64,000 nucleotides of DNA from Muricea muricata. Its lineage: Eukaryota; Cnidaria; Anthozoa; Malacalcyonacea; Plexauridae. This document shows, one piece after another, positions 22,962 through 35,700 of the stretch (position 1 is its first letter; each line of letters begins with the position of its first letter). A program made the position numbers and the translations under genes. The notes beneath the pieces were generated by a model, which was given only the letters and a program-made list of their open reading frames with translations, had not been told where the DNA came from and made no database searches. The stretch is from NCBI GenBank assembly GCA_963855995.1, contig OY979716.1, forward strand, positions 85,151,042 through 85,215,041, in the 5' to 3' direction.

Positions 22962-25415
22962 CTATATATACAAATAGTAACTCCTGTAGTATACTGATTC
23001 AATCTCGAGTTTTCGTCGCATCGAGTGAAGTTTCTTAACTCTGATTGCACGTCCAACGTTCGCCATTACTACACTATGCCAAATTTTTTCTCTCAAGAGG
23101 CATGACAAACAGTACATTTTCTTCCCCAATTTTATCATAACCGGCAACAAACTTTCGAGATAAACGTTGAATGGGGACAAATGAAGCCGGGCCAAGACTT
23201 TTGAAAAGGGTAGGACATCAGACCTCTGGTACAACACCTTCAGTACCACAGTGAAAACGCTCTGGGTGATACTGGAACCAACGAACAAATGCAAAGCAAA
23301 ATGGATGGACTGCCGAACAAAGTACTGTATTATTCCAGGCCTTTCACCTGCTAACTCCAAATCGACCAATCCGTCAAATCTACAAGCCCACTGCGTTAAT
23401 ACATATGAATAGCGATTAAGACGAGAAAACCTGGATCCAAAGCACTCAGACGCAAGTTCTGCCGCGGCATACTTGTCGAAAAGGGTGAGTATATGAGACA
23501 ATAATATACCGGGAAAAAAGATTTTGTACACTTCATAAATGTATAGAAGCTCATCACTATCAAGCTGTTTAATCACATGAGGGGAGCCCAAGGAATAACC
23601 AGCAAGCGAGTACCATAATTTGTTTTCAAGGTCAATTTTGTCGTGACTGAGCTGAAGGATATCAAGGCAAAGTTCATGATCAAGCACGAGTGTGCTAGAT
23701 TTACAGCCAGTGCGTTGGTCTAATTTACTCACAATATCTTGGAATTGTTCTCTATACTCCTCTGGAAATGCAAAATCTCTTATGTTGAGGTCACGAATGA
23801 ATTTGCGCATGATTTGTAACTCAATTGATTTATTGTTGGTATAGTAATTGCCCAATATGCCATTGTATCTTTCGACGCTAAATAACCAAAAACTGTAAAT
23901 TGGACCCTAATCCAAGATACAATCGGCTAAATGAGTGTGCATGTGCATGTTTGGGGTAATACGTTCCTTTCCATACATTTTTTCAACATCACACCAAAAC
24001 TTAATTAAAAGATCATGAGCAATCCCAACATCAGAAATTCGTATCAACGGCTGACACAATATTTTACAGGCTTTAACAAATTGTAACCAACATCTATAGT
24101 GTGGATCAGGTAGATGACCAAACAGTGCAAACGGAGAGAAGATAGTAACCCAGTTTTCCACTGTTCTGCTGTAAAACCCGAGAACGACTTTGCTATTTTA
24201 AACGGCAGTCGACCTAAATATGATGGGACATTTGATGCATCAACTTTATTCTGGACATGTTCCAAATCTGCTTGGGTTAATACCGAAAGTTCTAGCCAAA
24301 TTTCAATCATGCGTTTAGCAGTTCCAAGAAATAAGTTGTGCATTGGGTCAACGATTATAAATCTTATACAGTCAAAATAAGGCAATCGCAGAAGTTCCGA
24401 GTATCTGGTACCGTATGATGACTCTTTGGCGTTGCGTAGCTCTTGTGTGGGTTGTGCCAGTATCTCCTCCACATGCCGCCTATGTTCCACAGGATTTCTA
24501 CCATGACAAGGCTCGAAACCAGAATAATCTGTAGCAACACCAACGCCACCAGTTTTAAACTCCTTGCTACATTTTGGACAACCATGCTTGGAGTTATGTG
24601 CTGTAAAACCACAAACCTTCCAGCTTGCAGGCATATCACAAGCTACGCACAACAGCGCTGCCTTAAAACATTTGCGAACAAGAAGAGCCAGAATGCCTGA
24701 CATTACACCTTCTTCCCAAAGTACCACTAACTCATCCACAAAGGGCTTCAGAAAAGAATTGATGTTAATCCGCGGTTCACTTGGACCAGAAATTATTCCA
24801 ACCAGGAAGACGTTTTCCCTCTTGAAACGTTCGCTTCTGGGAAAATTCATTAAAACTAAATACATTACACCAACAGAGTATTGCGTATGGTCGAATGGCT
24901 GCATCCAGTCAACGTTTAGCATAAACGCATAATTTCGCCTGGATTCTAAAAATGACGACCCATTGAATACCTGGAATTCTTTCCAAATCCTCCTTTCAAA
25001 TACATCACACATAATATGACGTGCTGAGCTCAGCTCACGGTTACGCCACAACTCACAGCGTTCAGTCAAACCAGGACGCGTTACAAACTGCGTCAACGTT
25101 TCGACAAGGCTTTTGAAGCAGAATAGCTTGTGTGGGTATAACCGAGTAGCACCGCCACTTAGCGTTGCTTCTTTTAAGAGTATTGCGCCACACGGTTTGC
25201 GCATGAAACAGCGGACTGGATGGAGGGGAAATACTATCGTTGTCAACCTCCATAAATTGCTCACTATCATCGCTGCTGCTGGATGCTAAATCGGGATCTT
25301 TTTCCCAGGTATTACTGTCGAGTTTAAAATATAGCAATCGATGCCTTCTAAAGGTTCTAGGTGGTAAATAACTTTCGCAGTGCGGACAAAGAGTCATATA
25401 GCCTTGCTTCGCCAT
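22962..25415 (-). pseudogene. EnSpm/CACTA-type transposase (Tnp2-like), broken
   Basis: Starts at ATG 25415 with a zinc-ribbon-like CPHCESYLPPRTFRRH and an acidic linker. A frameshift near 25200 leads into the main open stretch (to 24044). There ACDMPASWKVCGFTAHNSKHGCPKC and FIIVDPMHNLFLGTAKRMIE are the signature blocks of the Tnp2/Transposase_21 family, including the DPMHN motif. A second frameshift near 24160 gives QFVKACKILCQPLI...MHMHTHLADCILD, ended by TAG at about 23907. The frame resumes as GPIYSFWLF...ERYNGILGNYYTN and runs to 22962. So there are two frameshifts and one nonsense change. CACTA termini were not found. Family firm; activity excluded for this copy. Confidence 0.82.
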
Positions 25416-25658
25416 ATTTTCGAATCGTCATAGAAACATGTATCATTACCAACATAGAAGGTGAAAAGGGTACAACCGGTGGTAAGAAGGGTCGCCACGA
25501 GCATTCAACCTCGTTTTCGCTAAACAATAAGTCCAGAATGCGTTTTCGGCCGGAAACCAGGGGAGGGAATTCGAAGTCGAAGACGTTTTCGAAAACTTTG
25601 TTGCCGCAAGCTTTTTACGTATTTTTTCAACAATTTTCTCGCCCAAAAATTTTAGAGA

Positions 25659-25823
25659 ATGGCAGAAAGTGTACCAAGAAATGATGCTATTTTGGCCACG
25701 ATCATCCTAAACCAAAGAACCATAATGGACCAGAACAAAAAGCTTCTGGAAAACAGACGACAAGAAAGAGCTGAAGAACGAGAAAGGAATTCGTCGAACG
25801 ACAAGATTCCTTTGATTGTGCAG
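25659..25823 (+). CDS. Candidate first exon, unknown protein (charged, coiled-coil-like)
   Basis: ATG at 25659 codes for 55 residues, with a QKKLLENRRQERAEERERN-like stretch likely to form a helix, then CAG|GTATAT as a donor. A possible later exon lies at 27271-27362 (acceptor TTTCAG, donor GTAGGT) and reads PTNDDKDKALVQNIRALSG. The phases of the two do not join directly, so the gene model is incomplete. Function unknown. Confidence 0.3.
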
Positions 25824-28174
25824 GTATATACATCATTAGGATTGTAGATTTTTGTTTCTGTTGTACAAAAAACAAGTGATTGTTGCACAAGCTTATAGCT
25901 TTGCCAAAAAATGGTAAAGGGAGAATTTTTCTTGAGCAACAACCAGCTGAATACATATGGAAAAGCTATAAATGGCCTACTGTATTTAGTGTTTATGGAT
26001 GAGATGGAAAATATTTGGGAATATACAGTGCAACTACAGCCATTCTACAGTTATTTTCCTATTCATTTAGGTTTAAAATGAACGGAATGCAATGTTTTTT
26101 TGCTAAATTTTCATAGACATCACTAGATAAATCTCAATATTTATAAACGAAATATTTATATACTTGGGAAGTTGATAGGGGCTGCTATCTACTACATTGT
26201 TTTCATAATTCTGTAAAATCGCATTTAAAATAGTTCCCAAAACGTGGTGTTTGTGGTGAAACATGCAGACTTGCTTCCCGATATCTTGATTGCCAAACTG
26301 TCTTGCTAACAGTGGCCAGCAACTTGGCATTCCAACAACACACACAAATATAGCTATGTTTACACTGCAGCAAGTTCTTGGCCCAGACCTGGCCTAGATC
26401 CTATCTAGATCTTAGTGTGAACGAGTTTTACCTGGCCCAGACCTGGCCTAGATTGCAAATTATGGGACAGCAAAAAAACGTGCACTAGAAGTCAATTTTA
26501 CTAGTGTGAACATTCTATTTTTGCTTTGGCTCAGCACAGGAAAGTAAGGTTGCTATCGCACCTTGAGCTAACAATAGGAATTGGCCAGATTCTGATAAAT
26601 AGACAATCAAGGTGAATTGAGCTGAGCTGTTCTACGCTAGTGTAAACCAGTAGTGTAACGAGTTGATTTTACCGACAGGTATGGCCAAGGCCAGGCACAG
26701 GCCAAAAAAATTGCTGCAGTGTAAATGCGGCATATGACTTACATTATGCAGGATTCTGGTATCAGTCTTCTTTAATTAACCATGGTCCAACCATTTCTGC
26801 AATAAAAAGGAGGCAAAATTACCTTTCAATTTGAAATGATTAGCGTACAGTGAGGGCTGCAGTGAAAAGCTTTGAGGAAGACTGGGACTATTCTCAAAGG
26901 TATAGTGTATGCATTTAGAAATACTGTACTGTAAAGTGTAACAGGTAGCAGCAGAACATACAGTATTGTTTGAAATAATACCAGATAAATTGACTTAAAG
27001 ATAACCTTGATTTTAACAAGATAATGTTTAAAGCTAAAACATTGTGGGGTTGGTAGTCTCATTGACAGGGACGTTGCAAGGTTTAATAGATTATAAAAAT
27101 CTGACAATGTCTCCTTTAAACTAAAATGTGCCCTACTTATTCTTCTGCACTTGCTGGGCAACAGGGCTGTTCTGCTTTTTAGGTTAAATTAGGGTTTAGG
27201 AATAGAAATTGTTAGAAATCTGGAACAGAGTTAAAAAACTGAATTAAATATTAATATTGAATAGTTTCAGATCCCCCACCAACGACGACAAAGACAAGGC
27301 ACTGGTTCAGAACATTAGGGCTCTTTCTGGTATGGAGAATGTGCCTCATCGCACAATTGAAAGTAGGTATTTTAATTAAGTTATACTGAATATGCTTATA
27401 GTCTTGAAATATAGGAAAAAGATGTTTTTATAAAAATACATGTCATTTCTCATCAACAACCACTGAGTATTCTGATTAAATACAATGTAATAGAAAAAAT
27501 ATATAAACATAAAATAAAGACATTTGAACTAGATTTTAGTCATCTGATCTTAATACCCCTAATTCCTAAAGATGACTAAAATTTAATCTAAGTATTGAAT
27601 AAACTATTTTTAAACATGTGTACACTACATTAAAACTTTTTTTTGTATTTATTTACGCTAAATTGAATACATCAAAGCTTACACTCACTACCCAGGGCTC
27701 AAGACATGCAGTATCTTGGTATCGATTGGGTGCTGCATTTGAGTGTTGGATATTATAGGCTTTGTATCTAACTGAGATACAGTATAGCACTATAAAAATT
27801 ATGAATTTAGTATCCAAATTTTCTCAGACTTTGACATCTGTACAGTGTGGAAGAGGTCTGAAAAATTAGCTTTGTTTGCCAGAAACATTGTAGCAGACAA
27901 TTTAATTTACCTTGTTTGGATACTGCTAATCTGGATCAATACTTATAGTCTATATGATAATCTAGGATAATAATTTTAATGGTAGGATACCAGATTTTAA
28001 AAGTGCAATAGCATCCACTTGAATACTAGTAACCTAGTAATTCAGATCTTGAACCCTGCTAATAAAACAACATTCAATGTATTCACAATTCAAAGGTTGA
28101 CTGTCCAATTCAATATGTAGCCAGTGGTAGCAGATAATAGTATCAGAAAGCTGCAAAATTTTCAACTCACTACT
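25824..28174. other. Mostly non-coding; one MITE and one candidate exon
   Basis: Contains the MITE at 26356-26735 and the possible exon 27271-27362. A minus-strand open frame at 26103-26345 (LARQFGNQDIGKQVCMFHHK) looks protein-like but has no recognised family or start. Nothing else is seen. Confidence 0.4.
26356..26735. mobile_element. MITE with TTTACACTGCAGCAA TIRs
   Basis: Left TTTACACTGCAGCAA and right TTGCTGCAGTGTAAA are exact inverted copies, and the matching continues into repeats of TGGCCCAGACCTGGCCTAGAT versus GGCCTGTGCCTGGCC. Non-coding, about 380 bp. The TIR style resembles hAT MITEs, but no 8-bp duplication could be fixed. Confidence 0.75.
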
Positions 28175-28620
28175 TATTTATTTATTGATTTGTCACAATA
28201 TCGCTACATAACTTTAACACTAAAATGGACAGCGTACATGCGAACAACAAACAGGTGTGACTGGGGAAAGAAACAGGATATGCATCCCTATTGATATCTG
28301 ACCCCAATAATAGTATAATGCACAGTTTGTTGACGACCGATCCCAGTGCCATGTTCACGAAGGAAATGGATAAGAATGGAATAAGTCAATCATAATTTCT
28401 TCCAATTTACAAGCCCATCCTTAATCATATTAACATTTTGTGAACTTAAGTGGCAAAGGGTCGAGAGTGCAACAGGCAGCACAGTATACTAAATACATTA
28501 CAAATACAACATCTATATATAAATATATAATGCCTTAATTACAACCAGGAGGGCTGTAAGAAGGTAATTTTGATTCGTAATATTTACGAAGACTAGTTCT
28601 AAATGAGTTAAACGTTAAAC
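28175..28620 (-). repeat. Dispersed repeat, copy 2 (possible LINE 3' end)
   Basis: Shares with 19490-19790 the ordered blocks ATTTGTCACAAT, GTGTGACTGGGGAAAGAAACAG, CCTATTGATATCTGACCCC and GGTAATTTTGATTCGTAATAT. Starts with a TTTA run. The copies are diverged, so these are old insertions. Confidence 0.6.
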
Positions 28621-29110
28621 GTTATCGTTTCACTTAAACGATACAACTTCGATGTGGGGTCTTTTGAATGTCCTCTTCAAAACATTTTGCAACATTTTGT
28701 TGCTTTCTGATTTTATTATGCACTAAGTACACTGGCAACATGATCTTGAAAGAGGATTGGAATATTTATTTTATTCCTTGGAGCATTATTTTTACCTTTG
28801 AACATGATCAGTTTCCATTTCAAATTTTGGAATTTGGTGTACAATAACATCATCAGGTCTTGGTAAAAAAAGGAAGAAATTAGTTTCAAAATATTGTCAG
28901 AATTTTTCTATCTAATATTCTATTGCAGTATTATGTTTACAACATTGTAAATGTCTTACAAAGCCCCCCCCCCTCCCGAGGTATTCAAATGGTCTTGAAA
29001 GTAGTTTTTCTGCAGATGAAGTTGATTTTACCATGCTTCAGTGGCAGGGCCAGGGTCCGATATTAGCAGAGTTTTGAGTGGCATTGTACAGTAAGGCAAT
29101 TCCCCTTTTT

Positions 29111-29410
29111 GGAAAATGTTACATTTCTTCAGGCTTATATTCCGATACAACATTTTTTACTAAAAATTTATGTTTAGTAACTTACCTAGCATACCACACA
29201 CTCCCCCCTAATATGTCACTGGATTTGAACTATTCACAAGTACCTTGGGGGATGATCATTGGAAATGTTGCATTTCTTAAGGCTTATATTCCGACACAAC
29301 ATTTTTTGCTAAAAATTTATGTTTAGTTACTTACCTAGCATACCACACACTCCCCCCTAATATGTCACTGGATTTGAACTATTCACAAGTACTTTGGGGG
29401 ATGATCATTG
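29111..29410. repeat. Tandem duplication, two 150-bp units
   Basis: Units 29111-29260 and 29261-29410 are nearly identical, from GGAAA(A)TGTT to GATGATCATTG. They differ at scattered sites such as TTCTTCAGG/TTCTTAAGG. No coding function is apparent. Confidence 0.9.
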
Positions 29411-30310
29411 GGGGGGGGGGCAGAGCAATTAACCCACCCCCTTGCATAACTCTAACAAAATGTGTCCTATTTCGCACAGATATTAGTAAAAAAGTTCTTG
29501 AGATGTATTTAAATGCATATACAGGTAACTTTCACAACTTTGTCTGGTCAAATCTGTCATTCTGTATAATAAAGTATCTGAGTGTGGTCAGCAATTCCTA
29601 TATAAAGTGAAAGCAATATACAGTGGTCTTGGCTATTCCTTCTTTACGAGCTTTTTAACCAAGGCCATTTCAGCTACGGCGAAATAATGTATTTTTAAGT
29701 ATAAAGCGTACGTTTTACATGAGCATAGAAAATATAAACGAAGCATGCTTGGACTGCGGCGTCTACTTCGATTCGCCCCTGGGTTGAATATAAAACAAAA
29801 GAACATACACTACCTGGTGTTGATTAATCCCCATTCGATAAAGTTTCAAGTTCAGCGACAAGACCATTTGTTTGTATTGTGATTAGTTCAGTTTATTCAT
29901 CAACAAAAGAATACTACCAAAGCTCGAGCTAACAAAATGAACTAGCGAAAGGGGAACGATTCATCATCGTGGCGCCTTGTGGCGTGTGGATAATCAAATG
30001 GATGTCAAAGAATGCATAGGTTACAAATTATATAATTATTGATACATGTCTAAAATTGTCTCTATTATTCATCAATTGCTCAATTCCGATCAACAAGTAT
30101 CCTTTCGAAATAAAAACCACCGCCAATTCGCTCGTATATTTTCTTGCAAATTCACAGGTACCCAAGCTTGCTTTGTATGTAAATACATACGATGTATATT
30201 TGTCAAATATTTTGCCAGAATAATTTTTTAATTTGAGAATTTAAAAGTTTCTTACCACTTCTAACTGTGCACTTGACTTTTCTGTTATTTCGTAGAAGGA
30301 TTCGGACCGG
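29411..30310. other. Non-coding; no gene seen
   Basis: Unique-looking AT-rich sequence after a G-run, with only short open frames. It ends at the proposed left terminus of the large DNA transposon. Confidence 0.5.
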
Positions 30311-30315
30311 CAAAC

Positions 30316-30385
30316 TTATACATGGCGAGTAATATGAACAGGGTTCTGGCCACTACGGCTGAACTACGCGTAGTGGCGAAGTCGG
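30316..30385 (+). repeat. Left terminal inverted repeat of the KDZ-like element
   Basis: About 70 bp, roughly 70% matching the complement of 41551-41625. It also holds a local palindrome, GCCACTACG...CGTAGTGGC. Confidence 0.65.
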
Positions 30386-30481
30386 CATCATTTAAAGTAA
30401 ATGTCGATATAGGCTGAGATTCTTTAAATTTTTTCATTTCATGTCGGTTTATTCAAAAATATTAGTTTTAATGCAACCTTT

Positions 30482-31516
30482 AAACATGAAACATACAATA
30501 AACTATAGCGTAAATAGCGTAGTAGAGTATAGAAAACATGAAACATACAATAAACTACAGCGTAGTATCGTAGTGCGTAGTAGAGTATAGAAAACATGAA
30601 ACATGCAATAAACTACAGCGTAGTAGCGTAGTAGAGTATAAAAAACATGAAACATACAATAAACTACAGCGTAGTAGCGTAGTGCGTAGTAGAGTATAAA
30701 AAACATGAAACATACAGTAAACTACAGCGTAGTGCGTAGTAGAGTATATAGAAAACATGAAATGTGCAATAAACTACAGCGTAGTAGCGTAGTAGAGTAT
30801 AGAAAACATGAAACGTACAATAAACTACAATGTAGTAGCGCAGTGCGTAGTAGAGTATAAAAAACATGAAACATACAATAAACTACAGCGTAGTAGCGTA
30901 GTGCGTAGTAGAGTATAGAAAACATGAAACATACAATAAACTACAGCGCAGTAGCGTAGTGCGTAGTAGAGTATAGAAAACATGAAACGTACAATAAACT
31001 ACAGCGTAGTAGCGCAGTGCGTAGTAGAGTATAAAAAACATGAAACATACAATAAACTACAGCGTAGTAGCGTAGTAGAGTATAGAAAACATGAAACATA
31101 CAATAAACTACTGCGTAGTAGAGTATAGAAAACATGAAACATACAATAAACTACTGCGTAGTAGAGTATAGAAAACATGAAACGTACAATAAACTACAGC
31201 GTAGTAGAGTACAGAAAACATGAAACGTACAATAAACTACAGCGTAGTAGCGTAGTGCGTAGTAGAGTATAGAAAACATGAAACATACAATAAACTACAG
31301 CGTAGTAGCGTAGTGCGTAGAAGAGTATAGAAAACATGAAACGTACAATAAACTACAGCGTAGTAGCGTAGTAGAGTATAGAAAACATGAAACATACAAT
31401 AAACTACAGAGTAGTAGCGTATAAAAAACATGAAACATACAATAAACTACAGCGTAGTAGCGTAGTGTGTAGTAAAGTATAGAAAACATGAAATATATAT
31501 GGTATAATAAACTACA
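30482..31516. repeat. Subterminal tandem array, ~20 units of 38-58 bp
   Basis: Each unit is ACATGAAACATACAATAAAC followed by TACAGCGTAGTAGCGTAGTG and CGTAGTAGAGTATAGAAA, with length changes caused by the number of GTAGTGC/GTAGTAGC sub-blocks. The 16-mer GCGTAGTAGCGTAGTG also occurs in the right TIR (minus strand, 41554-41569). Open frames on the minus strand here are by-products of the repeat. The array may hold multiple binding sites for the element's transposase. Confidence 0.93.
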
Positions 31517-32700
31517 GCTTACGCAAAACTAAAAACTAGCTATATACATATCATCTTTCGTAACACGATAAAAAATGCATGATTAATTAGTTTATACAGA
31601 ACAATATGATAGAATCGTGAGAATTTGCTCATTCCCTTGTTTGTAATGCATTTCTAATACAGAGAAGATTGAGTCTATCTTGATTAACAAGCCTGTATGC
31701 AAAGCTGTATGCACTAATGGATATATATATAAAGATCCTAACCACCTATATCTTCTCCAAACTAAATATATGAGCATGATCCCTGTCAGAGCTATAAGGT
31801 TCTTAAAGTATCTATAGGTTTTTTTTTCAAAGTTTTGGAAAAACCAAAACAAGCATGCAAATGGTGGGATTTCGCTTTCTCGGTCTCAGGGTTTACTTCA
31901 TTATTTTTTAAAACCATATATTTTTCAAATAATCGATTTTAAATTACTTATTGGATTTAACTTGACAAATATATTAATAATTATTTGTCAAAGCTTGCAG
32001 AAAAATGCTAATTCGGGAAAATTTAAGCAACATTGCAGCTTGATATCTCCAAAACGGTAAGTTCCTGAGCGGTTGAAAACAAAGTGGCACAAAGGAAATC
32101 CTTTGAACTTGAAGCGTTACGCTATAATCTGACAAGATGTCAACCGCCGCAACTTTGACCAAACATTCAAACATTTCATAATTTTCGTAATTTGACTACC
32201 TTGATATCACTACCATGTTTACTATTTCTGGTCGGATGGACTGCATATTATTTGAGACTTAGGGTCTCAAATTTATTCTTTTCGGCGAGTATTTACTTTA
32301 CAGAAATAAGACACTGCTAGTGTAATCCTTACAACATGACTTTCTCTTCAATATGCTGTCTATAAACACAATACAAACAAAAATATCAAAAGCTGTGATG
32401 CTGTCGTAACCGATTAGCTGGTGCTGTGTAGAAAGAAAAAACTGTTGAATGAACTGCAAAGAAAAAAGTCTGGTATTTGAACCGGATGCATGCATGTCAT
32501 GTCGTGTTTATTTCATCAATGTTGTGTTTGTTGCATCAATGGTGTGTTTGTTTCCAACGAAAACGACAGTGCAAACAATCACAGTCAGTATATAATATCG
32601 CGTTATTTTCATGATATGCACAAAGCCGTTAGCATACCAGGTGTATTTAGGAGAGCAATAATCGGATAGTAAAGACCAACGTTCCTTCAAGTGCAATGAA
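31517..32700. other. 5' region of the NTPase gene; no gene seen
   Basis: AT-rich sequence between the array and the NTPase start codon. It probably includes the promoter, but no box could be assigned. Short frames only. Confidence 0.45.
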
Positions 32701-35700
32701 ATGGCGTCGCCTGTTAAATCGCTAAGCTTTAGGGAAGACGCAGATGGCATCGTGTGTATTCACCAAAAAGTCAAACCTGGAGTGTATAAATCCATATCGG
32801 ACTTCAATTTCCGAATGTTGAACCTTGTCAAGTTTGAGGGACACTTGAATAACTTAAGTGGATACATATTTGAAATTTGCAAGTCTTTGGGAGAAACACA
32901 AATATCTAAGTAAGTGTCTCGTATATAGCCCTGGTTGAGCTGATTCACTTACATATAGTATTCACTGCATAGTTGTTATTGAATAGAAACTCGAGATGCC
33001 CTCGGGCTTGAGAGTTTGATGCCTCCTTTGGTAGAATTGTTTAATTTATTCTTTTTTCGAGAAAATTGGAATATCTCACGTACTCAACTTCGTGTCATCA
33101 TGCGGGGTGCACCTAGATGCATCACATTTGGCACACAGAAGACGAAAGAAAACTTGATTCAGTTTTATCTTTCTATTCACCTAACTTTACGCTAAGATAT
33201 CGCCAATAAATGGATATAAAATTAGACATAATTAGAAAGACATCACTATACAGCTAATTTTTAAAGAGTAATGTAGTGTGTTGCTTAATAAACATGACTT
33301 CGCCTCTTTTTCAAACAGGAAATGTTTTATATCCTGCACAAACCTGGACTCGGCTAAGAAGTTTAAAAACGCCCTCAATCAGGCGTTAGCAGATTGCGGT
33401 GGAGTGTTTTGGGATGACGTCAAAGATTGCCAGTTACAATCCCTTCTCAGAGATATGTCCCGTGAATACTTTATAAATGGTGGCAAGTCGAAAAAAGCGG
33501 TGACTGTTGTAGGAAGACAAGGTTTCGTGAAACGTGGTGTAAAACGAGATCCACAGAAAGACATATACGTTTTAAACGAGTCTGTTCAGGTTTGTAATGC
33601 AATTTTTTAATTTTAATTTTACACACAGGACAAAGTCTCTTCCCTTTTAATGTTTTCAGAAACATCTTAATTTCAAAGTGACGCACATATATGTCGTATT
33701 AAGACATGATTGATACAGGATTCTATATAAATACTCGGAACAAGAAGGATAAAAAAGCAACCTCAAACACTGTAATATATAATTAGTATTGTTAAAATAA
33801 AACCAACCCCATTGACAATAGACAACACAATTTGCCTCATGTTTAAGATACTGTTTCCGTGTGCACTCAAGCAAATTCGGGTAATGTCTATTGGCTGAAA
33901 CAAAGAACACGAAATAACGCCGTGGTCCCATTGACACTTGTCTCCTGCAGACATTCCATTTGTTAAATTAACTCATTTTTTCTGGGTTTCAAGATCATGC
34001 TAATGTTCCGATCATGTTTTGTACTAAACTTAGTAAACTATAGTCTGGCTAAACGGAAATATTTTTTAGCCGGATCCAGGTGCATTGACAAATTTGTTAG
34101 TGAAAATCTCACTAATTTTTAACACGCTGATGAAAAGAAAATATAAAGTATATTTCTCTTTTAGTTCAATTGGAAAGGTGAACTGATCAATGAAAATGAC
34201 AGAGAGTATATGTGGATGGACTCGTACCTATGTCCCAGCGCACACGAAGATCTCTTCGTCAATACCGATTTTAGAGTGGACATCAGTCATCCCACATCAC
34301 CATTCAATTGGAATACTTTTTTGGATACAGCTTTGCCTGTATTCAACATCAATTTTTACCAATCTGTCATGATGATCGCTGGAGCAATTGCTTGTTTCCA
34401 CTACCCTTACGCCATTGCTATCGCTGGTAAGTTCTAACAAATACTATACATGAGTTGCGACGATAGACCTTCTTATTGCCAGTATCTGCATAAGACACAT
34501 ACTTTCATTTCAGCAATTATTATTTTTTTGTAGATGCATGCCCGGCTCCAATGGCTATAGGCGCCCCTAGTTCTGGGAAGTCAACGACAATCGACGTGAT
34601 AGCCGCGATGTTGGGATGCAATGTCGAGTCGCAAGCTACCTGCGAAGTGATTCAAAGCCTACTCAATAAAACAACAGTGCCGTTATGCTGGGATGACCCA
34701 ACTTACCCGTCAAATGTTAAAAAGCTATTGACAGGGACATTTGACTCGAAGGGTAAACACACAAAAGGGAGGGGAAAGGAGATACCCTTTACAAATGTCG
34801 TGTTGGCGGTCAACTTTGAGTTGCATGATGATGTCAGGTGCCTATATACACTTCTAATAACACAAGCACAAATACTGTAGCTCAAGCGTGGGTTTGGTGG
34901 TTCAGTACATAAGCGAGTTAGGTAGACGAACATTTGGGGTTTTTTTGTTTCTTTTCCAGATCTTTCGAGAGAATTGTACCAGTCGTGTACAATGAACCTT
35001 CCGCCCCCGAGGATCCTGCGGAATACAGAAAAGCAACCGACCGTTTAGAAGAACAGGCAAATACAGGGTGTATTCCCTGGATAATTAGGTTGGGAGAAAA
35101 ACTGGCCAACAACAACAACTTGGTGGATCAAGAGACCGCCTATTTCAAACTACATGGACTCTACAAGGCTATTGTTCATGAGGTGAATAACGTTCGGACA
35201 ATGCAAGTTATGCATCTTTCAAGCAGTTCTATTAGAATACTGAGAAAAGGATCGTATAAAATTGCAATCAATGGACCTTTCCCCTTTTACATGAAATTTT
35301 GAGAAAATTCAAAATAGGCAAAAATATCACCACAGCTTGAAAGAGCATCCTAAGTTTAGTAAGATTGCCGAGTTTGGTTGTGAAATGTTGTAAAATGTAG
35401 AAAATATAGCCTTACGAAGTTGGCAAATTTTGTATATATTTGTACTACGGGCGGAAAAGTGATAATCAGTTGATACTTTTGATTATCATTTTCCTACGCG
35501 TAATACAGATGTATACAAAATTTGCCAAATTTGCTGTATTTTCTACAGTTTACAACATTTCACAACCAAACTTCGCAACTTTGGTAAACTTGGGATGCTC
35601 TTTCAAGCTATGGTGATATTTTTGCCTAATTCGATTTTTTCAAAATTTTGTCTTAAAGGGGGAAAGGTCCATTACATTGCAATAATATATTTTTATAAAT

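Noticed and set aside
22700..25660. CACTA-type terminal repeats for the Tnp2-like gene
   Set aside because: No CACTA...TAGTG pair with matching subterminal sequence could be found by eye.
30503..31489. Chain of minus-strand open frames rich in Tyr/Leu/Cys
   Set aside because: They are translations of the tandem repeat, and each is ended by the next length variant.
30482..31516. CRISPR-like look of the regular array
   Set aside because: Units vary in length by whole sub-blocks, the supposed spacers are not unique, and the context is eukaryotic.
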